From: Brachypterus glaber
Lineage: Eukaryota; Arthropoda; Insecta; Coleoptera; Kateretidae
Reading direction: 5' to 3'
NCBI GenBank assembly: GCA_958510825.1
Contig: OY294044.1
Coordinates: 83,994,895-84,058,894, forward strand
Length of the DNA: 64,000 nucleotides
A program made the translations under genes and the position numbers. Shown one piece after another: positions 21,975 to 32,524 of the stretch (its first letter is position 1; every line of letters starts with the position of its first letter). Under the pieces are notes generated by a model that was not told the origin of the DNA, did no database searches, and saw only the letters and a list, made by a program, of their open reading frames with translations.

Positions 21975-22670
21975 ACATGTCAAGCTACCTGGGTTCTGTC
22001 AACGGATTCTGAATCTACCAAATATATAGTTACTAGCGTGACAACTAAAAACACCGTTTTCAAGATAATTTATCCCAAACTTGTTAAAATAAAATTAATA
22101 TTATTATTTATTAGAATTTTGACAATATTTTTGAAAATCGGTATCCTATAGTTTTTGAGGATGCTTAAACCGAATCTGATGATAAAAATTCAAAATTCAA
22201 AATGGTGTATCCAATATGGCGTCAAAATTTTAAAAAGATTAATACTTGTTGCCAAAAATTAGTGATCAAGTATTTTTGAGATCGCTGAAAACGAATCCGA
22301 TGTTAAATCAAAATGACTGATCCAATATGACGTCAAAACAGATAAGGCATAGGGCATTTTCTTAATGGTTTCTACGACTTTAAAAATACTTAATCACTAA
22401 TATTGGATCCGCCATTTTAAGTTTTAAACTTTTAACATTGTATTTGGTTTAGCAAGCTCCTAAACCATAGGATAGGTTTTCAAAAATTTTCCTAAACCAT
22501 AGGTTTTCAAAAATATTGGGTAATTTGTCAAAATTAAAATTGATTTGTCTATTTAAACAAGTTTGAGATCAATTATCTCAAAAACGGTGTGGAGTAGAAA
22601 ACTTTTAGTTATTAGGCTAGTAACTAGGCGTTAGGTAGAGTCAGACTCCGTTGGCACAACGCAGGCACCT
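21975..22670. mobile_element. Foldback element, family K, with D-like modules
   Basis: The left arm (CAACGGATTCTGAATCTACC, TTACTAGCGTGACAACTAAA, ACACCGTTTTCAAGATAATT) is mirrored on the right (AATTATCTCAAAAACGGTGT, GGCTAGTAACTAGGCGTTAG, GAGTCAGACTCCGTTGGCAC). The interior has two units with TTTTTGAGGATGCTTAAACC, then GAATCTGATGATAAAAAT, and TTTTTGAGATCGCTGAAAAC, then GAATCCGATG. These are clearly related to the family D modules although their C-rich palindromes are replaced by a TCCAATATGGCGTCAAAA-type block. Confidence 0.72.
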
Positions 22671-22689
22671 TATTAGCTGTTGACCTGTG

Positions 22690-22860
22690 TAAGTAGTATA
22701 TTACATAAAATGAGTTGTAAATGAGAAATTACTCACGCATGAAAAAATTACTTACAATTCGGTAACAGTGCGTTACTTTTCATAAAATTGTAATTGCTTT
22801 AGAAATCGAGTAATGTACTATACTTTTTGTAGGACCATAAGAACAAACATTAAAACTAAC
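22690..22860 (-). repeat. Dispersed repeat family R, copy 2
   Basis: Reverse complement of the block at 8735-8890, sharing the CGAGTAATGTACTATACTTT and AGTGCGTTACTTTTC segments. Confidence 0.65.
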
Positions 22861-22929
22861 AAAATATCTGCATGAAATGTTTTATATGAATCTAAAAGAA
22901 AAAAAAAGAGTAAAATATTTGTATTATTA

Positions 22930-23122
22930 TTATAATATAGTTTGTTGTTGTTTTTGCAGTTTGTTGTTGTTTTTGCAATTTTCTTAATAACCTAATAATA
23001 CCTAGTTTAGGAAATATAAATTAATAGCACCTAGTTTAGGAAATATTTTTGTATACCTTTTGTTCATGTTAGAAATAACGAAGGAGCAATAAATGAATTT
23101 GAATTTGAATTTGAATTTGAAT
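22930..23122 (+). mobile_element. Probable LINE 3' end fragment with GAATTT tail
   Basis: A short block with two copies of ACCTAGTTTAGGAAATAT and two of TTGTTGTTGTTTTTGCA leads to a polyadenylation-like GCAATAAATGAATTTG and then about five GAATTT repeats (23093-23122). A repetitive tail after an AATAAA-like signal is typical of non-LTR 3' termini. No coding part remains, so the family is unknown. Confidence 0.5.
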
Positions 23123-23200
23123 TATTATAATATTAAAGCTGGGAGAAGTATAATAGGTAAAACCACATTAATTAAATGACTGGCCAAAAGGATATACTTT

Positions 23201-23945
23201 AGTTTAGTTTAGTTGTTTCAATGCGGGGTTCATAGCCCTCAACACCTGGTCCCTAGGGACCTTTGTGTTTACCGCACAGACCTCCTCAGAGCATCCCTGT
23301 TTCTTTTAAAAAGTCCAGGTATGGTTTCAGGGGAGTGTTCATGATCTCGTTTGGTTCCAGAGAGTCGTTCCCAAAGTACTTCCATCTTAGGCCTATTAGC
23401 GATGGACATTCACATATGAGGTGGTAGGGTTCTTCATCCCCTTCCCCACATCTCCTGCACACGGGGCTCGTAATCTGTCCCATTACGTGTCGGTGCTTGT
23501 TCAGTAAGCAGTGTCCAGTTATTATACCCGTTATTGTTCTCAGTTGACTCCTGGACATGCCTAGAAGTAAGCTGGTTCTTTTCTTGGTAGGTCCTCCTAG
23601 GAAGAGTTTGGAGTGCCTCATTCTAGGAGCATCTATCCAGTGTTGCTGGTGTTCATCCCGCAACATTCTCCTGACCTCGTGTCTGGCCGTGGAATATGAT
23701 ACCCCACAGCACGGTTCTGGTCCTGTGAGTACAGCTTCACTTCCCTTTCTCGCAAGGTCGTCTGCCTTCTCATTACCATCTATACCTTGATGTCCTGGAA
23801 CCCATATCAAATTTACTTTGTTATGTTCAGCCAGTTTACATAGCTCGTTGTGGCATTCGTATACCAGTTCTGAGCTAAAGGCATATGAGTCTAATGCCTT
23901 TACCTGTAAAGCATTTATTTCAAAAATAACTATTTTCAGTTTTAT
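23201..23945 (-). mobile_element. 5'-truncated I-superfamily LINE, RNase H tail copy 1
   Basis: On the minus strand an RNase H-containing ORF2 C-terminus is followed by a ~75-bp 3' UTR and an AACTA-repeat tail (plus-strand TTTAGTTTAGTTTAGTTG at 23201-23218). A simple-repeat tail and an RNase H domain point to the I/R1/LOA-like group of non-LTR elements. The RT is missing. The upstream limit falls inside the RNase H domain, close to where the copy at 34706 also stops. Confidence 0.8.
23286..23938 (-). pseudogene. LINE ORF2 RNase H domain and CCHC tail, fragment
   Basis: The open frame runs through the RNase H region with the WVPGHQGIDGNEKADDLA motif (catalytic H, N and D-containing helix), then a spacer and a C-terminal zinc-knuckle-like segment with C..C....H....C order (CRRCGEGDEEPYHLICEC). 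The frame continues upstream of the first Met for about 43 codons and shows the alignable KALDSYAFSSELVYECHNEL stretch, so the Met is not a real start. The first catalytic Asp and the reverse transcriptase are absent. RNase H would remove the RNA template strand; this copy cannot work alone. Confidence 0.85.
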
Positions 23946-24022
23946 TTAAATTTTTATGCTATGTTTAAAGGATAAAAGTTTCCATTTAGTGATTTTTTTT
24001 TCATATAGACTATCTAATAAGG

Positions 24023-24168
24023 TTAGGGTCACTCGATCGGTTGTTGCTTTGTCCACTTAGTGTGTTAGTGTGTTTTGGTGGTTGGTTGGTTTGGCGAAAA
24101 CTATCAGAAACCCAAAGGGCTAACCACCAAAACACTAGACAAAGCTACAACTGATCGAGTGACCCTAA
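24023..24168. mobile_element. Hairpin MITE with TTAGGGTCACTCGATCGG ends
   Basis: TTAGGGTCACTCGATCGGTT pairs with AACTGATCGAGTGACCCTAA apart from one base, and GTTGCTTTGTC pairs with GACAAAGCTACAAC. Inner GGTGGTT/AACCACC adds to the stem. 146 bp, non-coding; superfamily unknown. Confidence 0.82.
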
Positions 24169-24328
24169 ATAAAGTGCCTTAATAATAAATTAAATTAGTT
24201 TATTTTTAAGGACCGTTTTAGAAGTTATAACAGTTCTAATTAGCAAATGTTTAATACTTAAAAGTTGTACAAAAATAGATATTTTTGCTACTGGGCTGGT
24301 ACATTGGTTTAATTCGTAATTGTTAGTT

Positions 24329-24540
24329 ATTGTCCAGGACTTGTGTGGGCTAGTAGTAGATGGAACCACCGGCTTTAATTGACTTTCGAACCAATATATC
24401 TAGGGAGTACGCCTTCGCTAAATTTCAATTATTAATTAACTGAAAAAGGCAATCGGCGCCAGTGAGGTTTGAACTCACGATCATTGGCTCAGTGTCAATG
24501 CTATATCGATGCCTTAGACCGCTGGGCTAATTCTCCCATT
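24329..24540 (-). mobile_element. tRNA-derived SINE, copy 1
   Basis: Read on the minus strand it begins GGGAGAATTAGCCCAGCGGT (pol III A box) and has a B box GAGTTCAAACCTCAC about 50 bp downstream, then a body with TTTTTCAGTTAATTAATAAT, GAAAGTCA, GCCGGTGGTTCC and CTAGCCCACACAAGTCCTGG. The acceptor-stem ends do not pair, and the same body occurs at 40562-40828, so this is a SINE and not a tRNA gene. Confidence 0.85.
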
Positions 24541-24544
24541 TTTT

Positions 24545-26245
24545 TCTGACAAAACCTATATTAAAGCATTTTTTCCTGATTCTGAATCTTTTTTTCAGAT
24601 TTGGGATACGACCGCACATATTTTTTTAAATGACTGTAGAATTTGCTTTTATGAATATTTTTTGATCAAATTAGGGCCACTTATAAAAAAAGGATGTGCT
24701 TTTTTTATAAGGATGTTTTTTAAATATCGACCTCCATTTTTTTACAGTGAAAAAAATTTTTTTTGCTGCCAAATATTTAAAAGATATATTTTTTTAACGT
24801 AATGGAAATTAAAACATTCTGTATTTATCTGGCTGCATTTTGTTTTTTAAATTTTTAACGGGGAGCTTCTAGAAGTTGCGCTACATCAATTTTAAGTGCG
24901 TCGTATCGGAAATTTTAACACCGGATAAAGCAAAGGGCAGTAAGTGACACTGGTCAATAGCAGCATTTTCAAAATATTACATCTGGGTTAACGTGAAGAC
25001 GCCGATATGTGACAATGCTGCCTTTACTTTAACAGGTCAAAATATGACCCACCAAAATTTAAAAATAAAAAAATTTTAAGTTTCAAAAGTCCAAACCAAA
25101 TTTGTTCAATGGGGTAAGAGTAAAATTTCTGACTTTTTTCATAAGTTTTGAAAAAATATAGAGGTCGCTCACAGCAATTTTTTTAAAAGTTATGTCTCTT
25201 TAGGTTTCTTATTTTTTTTAAGGCACAACAATTTTTTTTTAATTTTTTCAAGGAATAGGAAATGGACAACCTCAAAGAAAATAATTTTTTTTTCTTTCAA
25301 AATTCACGATATTGCTTCATTTTAGGCGTAATGAGAGGCCCAAAAAATATTTTTCATTGTCCAAAAAAAATTATGCCTATAACCCAATATGTCACCACAT
25401 AAAAACCATTATTTTTTAATGGATATACGGGGTATCCAGAAAAAAAAATAATATATGTATATTTTTTTAGATTTTTTGAAAAATAAATTCGGTTTTTGAG
25501 GCAATTCAATTTAATTTTTTTAAGTTTTTTTTGTCTTTAGATAAAGTGAGATATACTGGGTGTTTCAGGATTTTTTTTTGCACTACAGGTTTCGCCGGAA
25601 ATTAAAAGGACACCGCCATTTTGAATGAAAAAAAAAATGATTTTTTTTAGGTTGTCCATTTACTATTCCTGTGCCGTATTGAAAAAAATTTAAAAACATC
25701 CTTGTGCCTTAAAAAAATAAGAAAACTAAAGCGACATAACTTTTTAAAAAAATCCTGTGAGCGACCTCTATATATTTTTTTAAATTATGAAAAAAATAGG
25801 CATGATACTCTTACCCCAGTGAACAAATTTGGGTGGTGAGACATCAAAATTTTTCATTTTAAAATGTTGGTGGGTCATATTGGTGTTAAAACTTCTGACA
25901 TGGCGCACTTAAAATTAATGTAGCGCCACTTCTTGAAGCTCCCCGTTAAAAGTTTAAAGAACAAAATACAGCGAGATAAATACAGAATGTACTAATTTCC
26001 ATTACGTTTAAAAAATATGACAGTAAAAAAAATTGCTGATCGATATGTAAGCAAATCTTCTAATATCTTAAAAGCACATCCTTTTTTATAAGTCACCCAA
26101 ATTTAATTAAAAAAAATTATAAATGCAAGACCTACAGACAAAAACAAAAAATTTGTGTTTTTTTTTAAACACGCTGTATATAAAAAACTGTGCGGTCGAA
26201 GCCCAAATCTGAAAAAATGCATCAAGATAGGTCATGTCATAAAAA
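24545..26245. mobile_element. 1.7-kb foldback element, family L
   Basis: The outer arms pair: GATTTGGGATACGACCGCAC on the left against GTGCGGTCGAAGCCCAAATC on the right, then GGATGTGC/GCACATCC, GGGGAGCTTCTAGAAGTTGC against its partner near 25932, CAATGGGGTAAGAG against CTCTTACCCCAGTG, and GAGGTCGCTCACAG against its complement near 25760. The centre lies near 25480. The left arm has a ~110-bp insertion (about 24925-25035) absent from the right. Non-coding. Confidence 0.82.
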
Positions 26246-26555
26246 CGTATATTTTCGTTGTGGGACAGTGTTATAATTATAGATAAACCAGGCTATTATA
26301 AAAATAAAAAAAAAACAATTATTAAATTGACTATAAATTATGAACAGATGTAAAATTTAGTTATTTGTTCCAAATTCAATATTTACAGTGTGTTAAGGCC
26401 TTTTGCTGTCTGTTTCCATGTCTGTTTAAAGCCACTCCAATAACACATATATTTGCTTCGAAAACTAACTAGTAGTTATTCGCTGACAAATGGATTTCTA
26501 TAGGAAGGTTCTCACGTAAGTGACTATACCTTTGTGCACACAAAGCCTCTGGGAA
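26246..26555. other. Nothing recognised
   Basis: Spacer between the family L foldback and the family M array. Confidence 0.35.
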
Positions 26556-26559
26556 TCTC

Positions 26560-27235
26560 AAATAATACTATTTATACATACTATTTCCACTGGAAATTCT
26601 ATACGGAATTTAATCATGGATAAACAAAATTTACAATACCATTCTAGGAGAAATCGATATGCCCGTCGGATATGTTTAAAGAGAAAGCTACTATTGTAAA
26701 TCATGTTAGCATTGATAGATTAGAAATTTTTCAGTGGTGATTTAATATTCTGGGAGAAATATACATACATAATATTTTTACTGGTTTTAACTGGTAAAGT
26801 TAATTCTGGATAAACAAAATTTACAATGCCGTTCTAGGAGAAATCAATACAATAGGTTAAAAGAGAAACTTCCTATTGTAAATCATTTCAGCATTGACAA
26901 ATTAGATATAAAATCAATCGGATAGGTTTAAAGAAAAACCTACAATTGTAAATCCCGTTAGCACTGATATAATTATATCACCGTTAAAAAACGACAGTAT
27001 GTTATATAACATACTGTCGTTTTTTAACGGTAATTTAAGGTTTTAGGAGAAGTATACATGTATAATATTTCTACTGGTTTTTTAACTGGTTTAGTTAATC
27101 CTGGATAAAAAAATTACAATGCCATTCTAGTAGAAATCGATATGATTTAAAGAGAACCCTTCTATTGTAATTGTTAGCTTTGACAGATTAGATATAATAA
27201 CTGTTGGATAGGTTTAAGCCTGTAAGGTTCAATAG
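26560..27235 (+). repeat. Minisatellite array, family M, block 1
   Basis: Diverged units of about 200-300 bp contain CTAGGAGAAATCGATATG, ATAGGTTTAAAGAGAAAC, CTATTGTAAATC, TTAGCATTGACAGATTAGAT and AGGAGAAATATACATAC in repeating order. The array resumes after each later insertion (29456-29497, 30470-31110, 32280-32410), showing one original block that was split. Confidence 0.85.
26980..27031. repeat. Perfect 52-bp palindrome in the family M array
   Basis: The 26-base half starting ACCGTTAAAAAACGACAGTA and ending GTTAT is followed directly by its exact complement with no loop, centred between 27005 and 27006. It replaces the TTTTTTAATGGTGATTTAA part of the normal array unit. Confidence 0.95.
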
Positions 27236-28190
27236 TACTTTTATAAGGACTATAATTATCAAATTAGGGTATATGACTAATTATGATACCTAAGTGATCT
27301 ATGATTCAATTTTGCATTTAAAAAAAAGTGATATTTGTGGCCTTGACCATTTGGCAGCATTAGGCCATAATATATCGTTAGGTCTTAATATATCTGAAAT
27401 AAATATGTAAATCATACGCAATAATTGTTTATTAACTTAGTTATCCACATTTAAAGTTTGTTTACCTTAAAATATTTGCCTTATTACGTACTAAAGTTAT
27501 GATCAACATTAAACAATCAACACCGGATGCACCGAACTCTAAATAGCTGTTAAAAACCAAAAAGTCCAAACGAAAAAAATAAAATTTGCTTTCGATTTGA
27601 GCTAATAAATTGCACAGAACCTTTAGGAGTTAAAAAAATGTTATATTTCACACTACAATGCATATTGTAGCACAGAAGTTACATACCATTAAATCGTTCA
27701 TATTTAATATAATAAAACTGATACATAATTTTCATATTTTAAACCGTAACTCCTCTAAAAATAATCCTAAAATGTTCATAAAAATACCTTGAATTTTATC
27801 GTTATCTTGAAAAATATTGAAAAGTAAGTATCGAGAGTACAAGAATTATTTTAATTCATTAAGCCCAGTTTCATAAATATCTTGCTCTAAAATGATGCTT
27901 TATTTAGAAAAAGTGTGTTTCTATAGATTAAGATTAAAAATTAATTTTTAAATCTTATATTTTATGAATAAAATTACGATCAGTTGGTTCGTCATAAAAA
28001 CATTGTTTATGTAAATAATTCTAGAATATTAACTTATGATTTTTTATTTTATTTATTTTTATTTTTTAAGGTCCTTGCATCCCTTTTTACAAATGATTTT
28101 AAATTTTATTTTATTTTTCTAAAAAATCATGCTTTGTAGGGTTAACTGACTATACTAAAACATGTTTAAGGTTTATAACAAACATACTTT
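27236..28190. other. Unassigned sequence between family M array and Penelope-like ORF
   Basis: No supported gene. It could be the 5' part of the Penelope-like insertion, rearranged beyond recognition, or a further insertion into the array. No RT motif is visible here. Confidence 0.35.
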
Positions 28191-28208
28191 AATTAGTTAG
28201 GCGCCGCA

Positions 28209-29246
28209 ATGGGATCCCCATTATCACCCCCTGCGGCCAATGCTTTCATGGAATACTTCGAGAAAAAAGCTATTGAGTCATTTCCATTAAAACCTAAAAT
28301 TTGGCGCAGATACGTAGACGATGTCTATGCTATTTGGCCCCATGGCATGGAAAGCCTTCAAGGTTTTCTAAATCACCTCAATTCCCAACATAAATCTATA
28401 CGGTTTACCATGGAAATTGAGAACAACGGATCACTTCCCTTTTTGGACGTTTTGGTTTACAAAACGGAAAATGGCTCAATAGGACACTCGGTATACAGGA
28501 AAAAAACCCACACTGACAGATACCTAAACGCATTTTCACATCACCATCCCTCTCAAAAACGCTCGGTAGTTAATTCACTTGTTCATAGGGCTTTCATGAT
28601 TTCAGACAAGAATTCCCTAGACACAGAACTCCTTAAACTAACCAAAGCCTTGACCATGAACGGTTATACCAAAAAAGACATTAATAAGACCATATACAAA
28701 TACAGAAATCCCAGACCCAAACAACAGGACAATAGTGACAATGACAGACAGACACAAGTTATACTTCCCTATGTAAGCGGTATCACGGATAAAATAGGTA
28801 AACTTTTGAAGAAGTCAAATATTAAGCCTATATTTCGGTCCAACCAAAAATTAGGTCAATGTTTGACTTCAACAAAAGACAAAATACCCCTGAGTTCAGA
28901 AGGCGTATATAAAATACCCTGCTCCTGTGGTACGGTTTACATAGGTGAAACTAAGAGAAAAATTTCTACAAGACTTCAAGAGCATGAGCGCAATATAAGA
29001 AAGAAACAAATTTCCTTATCGGCAGTAGCCGAACATGTACATGAAACAGGTCATAAAATCAATTTGTCTGAAACAAAACAAATATTAACAGAAAACAGAA
29101 AAATGCCAAGGAAGATACGGGAATCGATAGAAATCATCAAGCATCCTAACAATATCAATCGGGACACTGGTTACCACTTATCTGCAATATGGAAGTCTTT
29201 GATAGGAAAAACCTCGTCACGGGTGAATAACCACAACTCGTCATAA
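28209..29246 (+). pseudogene. PLE reverse transcriptase C-terminus plus GIY-YIG endonuclease
   Basis: The 345-residue frame opens at MGSPLSP (residues 1-7, RT motif 4/B) followed by RRYVDDVYAIW (about 33-43, catalytic YVDD box) and the LPFLDV motif (about 76-81). A linker leads to a GIY-YIG domain from about residue 230: YKIPCSCGTVYIGETKRKI gives the Y and YIG signature preceded by the Cys pair, and the RLQEHERNIR helix with Arg and His follows, then HVHETGH. Order and spacing are those of Penelope/Neptune proteins. The N-terminal RT motifs, including the first catalytic Asp, are gone; a stop lies just upstream. No internal stop, so loss of the copy is quite recent or only 5' truncation. Confidence 0.9.
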
Positions 29247-29279
29247 ATAGTGACACAAGTTGATTCGAAACTTAGTTTC

Positions 29280-29345
29280 AGATTAATCCCTGAAGATGTC
29301 TCTAGTAGTAAGAGACGAAACGTCAGAAAGTGAAAATCCATTAAC
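29280..29345 (+). ncRNA. Hammerhead-ribozyme-like motif in PLE terminal repeat
   Basis: CCTGAAGATG is followed by a stem TGTCTCT-AGTAGTA-AGAGAC and directly by GAAACGTC. This resembles a minimal hammerhead: CUGANGA box, stem II, GAAA box, then a GUC cleavage triplet. Against the consensus there is one extra U between the CUGANGA box and stem II, and stem III would be only AC/GU with no loop, so activity, if any, might need a dimer. Hammerheads are known in PLE terminal repeats; here the call rests on the visible core only. Confidence 0.55.
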
Positions 29346-29455
29346 ACGGTCTAAACCCGAAAGTGAAAGTTCTTTATATCTTAATGGCCGTGAAAGCTTA
29401 AAATCTAAAATAGTTAAATAGGGTTGTGTCCATATGGTTACACGGTGTCGTAGCG

Positions 29456-31110
29456 GGTTAATGAGAAATCTACTATTGTAAATCGTGTTAGTATTAACCC
29501 TTCGTTAGGCGCGCCTCTTTTTGTAACGTGTTTAGGCGCGCGGTCTACACTTGTAGACCATTTTATTTTATGTATAAAAAAAAACACATTTATATTTTTA
29601 AAAACCAAATATCTTATGTTATTTATTTGGTTGTATTTAAAAGTTATTTACATATTTTTTTCAAATTATTATTGTTTTAGTAAGTGTTAAGGGTAAAAGA
29701 AAAATTATATACAATTCTAACATATATTTTACACCTGTAAGGTAATTTGTAAAAAAAAATAAAAATAACTTAAAAAACTTTCTGAAACTAAAACATTTGT
29801 TTTTTTTTTAACATGGACGATTATAAAAAAATAAAAAACACCTAAATTAAAACAAACAAATATTATAAAATTTGACTCGAAATCATGAAATATTTTAGTA
29901 ACTCATGCGCCTTGTACATGTGCTCTTTACAATCGTAGTTATGATATTTTGAGCATTTTTTTTTTCGATTTATTTTCCCTTCTTAGGCACATTTAGTGTC
30001 CAAAGTAGTTTTTAGTTTTATAGAACAGAAAATTACCTTATTTATCAAAAACATTACGTATGAGCTCTTTCATGTCCAAAAAGACTCGTGCCAGTGTCTT
30101 CCTATAAACCGCTATTTTTTTTGGTGGTAAAGACATATTGTATCTTTAATTTATCTTTAAACTAATAAACTAACTTTGAAAAACAATATTTACAAAAAGA
30201 AACCATAAAAACTTACACAAAATAAAAAAATGCAAAAATAAAAAAGGTAACGTGGTTAGTCGCGCGGTCTACAATTGTAGACCAGGCAGGTTTCAATATG
30301 AATAAAAACAACATTATACCCATTCAAAGTGTGAATTATTACTGATCTAATAGATTGATGCATAATGCACAGCTACTCGAAGGGGCGCAAGCGTAAACAC
30401 TCCGTGTAAAAAGTTACCCAGCTAAAAAAAGCATGGTCTACGATCGTAGACCGCGCGCCTAACGAAGGGTTAACATAATAAACTGTAGTTTTTTAATGAT
30501 GATTTAATATTCTAGTAGAAATATACATAAATAATATTTCTACTGGTTCCAACTAGTTATGTTAATCCTGAATAAACAAAATATATGATACTATTCTAGG
30601 AGAAATAGATGTGCGAGGTTTAATAAACTTTTAGTGTAAATCATGAAAATCATGAGAAATAGACGTATATAATATTTATACTGGTTTCAGCTGGTAAAGT
30701 TAATCCTGGTTAAACTAAATTTACAATGCCATTCTAGGATAAATCAATATGATAGGTTTAAGAGAAAGCTTTTACTGTAAATAATGTTAGCATTGACAGA
30801 TTAGATATAACAACTATCGGATAGGTTTAAAAAGAAACCTACTATTGTAAATCCTGTTAGCACTGATATAACAAAATCTAGTTTTTTAATGGTGATTTAA
30901 CATTCTAGGAGAAATATACATACATAGTATTTCTACTGGTTGTTTAACTGGTTAAGTTAATCCTGGATATAAAATACAATGCCATTCTAGGAGAAATCAT
31001 TATGGTAAGTTTAAAGAGAAAACTTGTATTGTTGTAAATCAGGTTAGCATTGACAGATTATATATAAAAACTATCGGATAGGTTTAAAAAGAAAACTACT
31101 ATTGTAAACA
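29456..31110 (+). repeat. Minisatellite array, family M, block 2 (split by a MITE)
   Basis: 29456-29497 and 30470-31110 carry the same units as block 1, for example AATCTACTATTGTAAATCGTG before the MITE and CTAGGAGAAATATACATAC near 30905. The MITE at 29498-30469 lies within it at a TTAA. Confidence 0.82.
29498..30469. mobile_element. 972-bp piggyBac-type MITE with TTAA duplication and palindromic subterminal sites
   Basis: TTAA flanks both sides (29494-29497, 30470-30473). Terminal repeats are exact: CCCTTCGTTAGGCGCGC on the left and GCGCGCCTAACGAAGGG on the right. Three near-identical 18-bp palindromes of the type GGTCTACAnnTGTAGACC lie near 29540, 30268 and 30434 (central bases CT, AT; third GGTCTACGATCGTAGACC), usually after a GCGCG block. 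No transposase is encoded. Sites of this type would be natural transposase or repressor binding sites. Confidence 0.9.
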
Positions 31111-31187
31111 TAAATGTAAATGTAAATTCGAATGCAATACAATACAAATACAAATGCAAATGCAAATGCAAATGCAAAGGTAAATAC
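31111..31187 (+). repeat. AAATGC/AAATAC microsatellite
   Basis: A run of GTAAAT, AATAC and AAATGC units directly before the D6 terminus. Confidence 0.85.
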
Positions 31188-32266
31188 ACTGCCCAGTAAA
31201 AGAGCTTTCCCATTTTACACCTCCGCGCGTAAAATGGTTTTTTTTATTATCAGATTCACTTTCAGCAACCATAAAAACCTTAGTATACCAATTTTCACGA
31301 AAACTACCCTCTGCCCCTTTGGGGGTGAAGTTAGAATTTTGTTATAATCAGATTCCCTTTCAACAACCTCATAAACCCCAATATACCAATTTTCACGAAA
31401 ACTACCCCTCACCCCTCAGGGGGTGGATTTAGAATATTTTTATTATCAGATTCACTTTCAGCAACCTCAAAAACCCCAATACTCCAGTTTTCACGAAAAC
31501 TACTCCCCACCCCTCAGGGGTGAAATTAGGAAAAAAAAATGTGATAATAAAAATAAATTTCACGCGCGGAGGTGAAAAATCATTATCAACCTTGAAAACC
31601 CCTATATACCAACTTTCATAAAATCACCCCCCACCCCCTGGGGGTAGGGGTAGAGTTAGACCATTTTTATTATCAGATTCACTTCCAGCAACCTCAAAAA
31701 CGTCAATATACCAATTTTTACAAAAATCACCCCCCACCCCTAAGGGGGTGGGTTTCAAAAAATATATTTCAATATTCATTTTTATCAACCTGAAAAACCC
31801 CTATCTACAAATTTTCACGAAAATTTGGAAAACATTTCAAAATATTTACCCCCTCACCCCCTCGGGGGTTGAGTTAAAGAAATTTTATTATCAGATTCAA
31901 TTTCAGCAACCTTAAAAACCTTTATATAGCAATTTTAATTAAAAAAAAAAATGTATTTTTCCCCATTTGCCCCCCTTGCTGCACGCCAATGTTCACCAAA
32001 AACAATCCCGAGCGAGAACTTTTGGTAACTAACCTGTATGCCAAAATTCAAGTCTCTAGCTTAAAGCGTTCTTAAGTTATCGTGCTTACAAGATTTCCCG
32101 GACAGACCGATCGACCGATCGACCGACAATTTTTTTTTTGCTTGAAATTGATTTATATCGACATAAAACGTCATAAAACGCAAAAATTCGCAAAAAAAAA
32201 ATTGAAAATTTTTGCGCGAATACAAGGCTTTCCGAAATTTTGAAAATTTTCAAATGGGAAAGCAAT
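31188..32266 (-). repeat. Family D element, copy D6 (single arm, both ends present)
   Basis: On the plus strand it begins CACTGCCCAGTAAAAGAGCT and ends with the AT-rich hairpin CGGAAAGCCTTG...GGGAAAGC complement. Between are about eight modules, each with a CCCC...GGGG palindrome, then the conserved GGACAGACCGATCGACCG segment. The P-type inner repeat runs 31188 to about 31578. TA precedes the left end. It interrupts the family M array, which resumes at 32280. Confidence 0.85.
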
Positions 32267-32279
32267 ATAAATATAAAAA

Positions 32280-32410
32280 ACTGCAGTTTTTAATGGTGTT
32301 TTAATATTCTAGGAGAAATATACATACATAGAATTTCTATTGGTTATTTTACTGGTAATGTTAATCCTAGATAACAAAACTTAAAACGTCACTCTAGGAG
32401 AAAAGAATAT
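32280..32410 (+). repeat. Minisatellite array, family M, block 3
   Basis: CTGCAGTTTTTAATGGTG, CTAGGAGAAATATACATAC and CTCTAGGAGAAAAGAATA continue the array broken by D6. Confidence 0.78.
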
Positions 32411-32524
32411 CTTCCGTGATCCTGCAATAGCGTGTATCGTCATTTGACATGAATGAAAAAGATGTCATGTTTATTGAATTACAATGACACATGACTGATT
32501 TTTACATTATTGTCAAATTACAAA

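Larger units (their letters stand above)
28191..29455 (+). mobile_element. 5'-truncated Penelope-like element (PLE)
   Basis: It carries the C-terminal half of a PLE reverse transcriptase joined to a GIY-YIG endonuclease, then a ~210-bp 3' terminal region (29247-29455) with a hammerhead-like core. The 3' region recurs as fragments at 41112-41360. The element sits in the family M array, which continues at 29456. Confidence 0.85.

Noticed and set aside
24450..24540. Possible tRNA gene on the minus strand
   Set aside because: A and B boxes are present but the acceptor stem does not pair and the flanking body recurs at 40562, so it is a SINE head.
28191..29246. Intact functional Penelope gene
   Set aside because: The frame starts at MGSPLSP; earlier RT motifs and the first catalytic Asp are missing.
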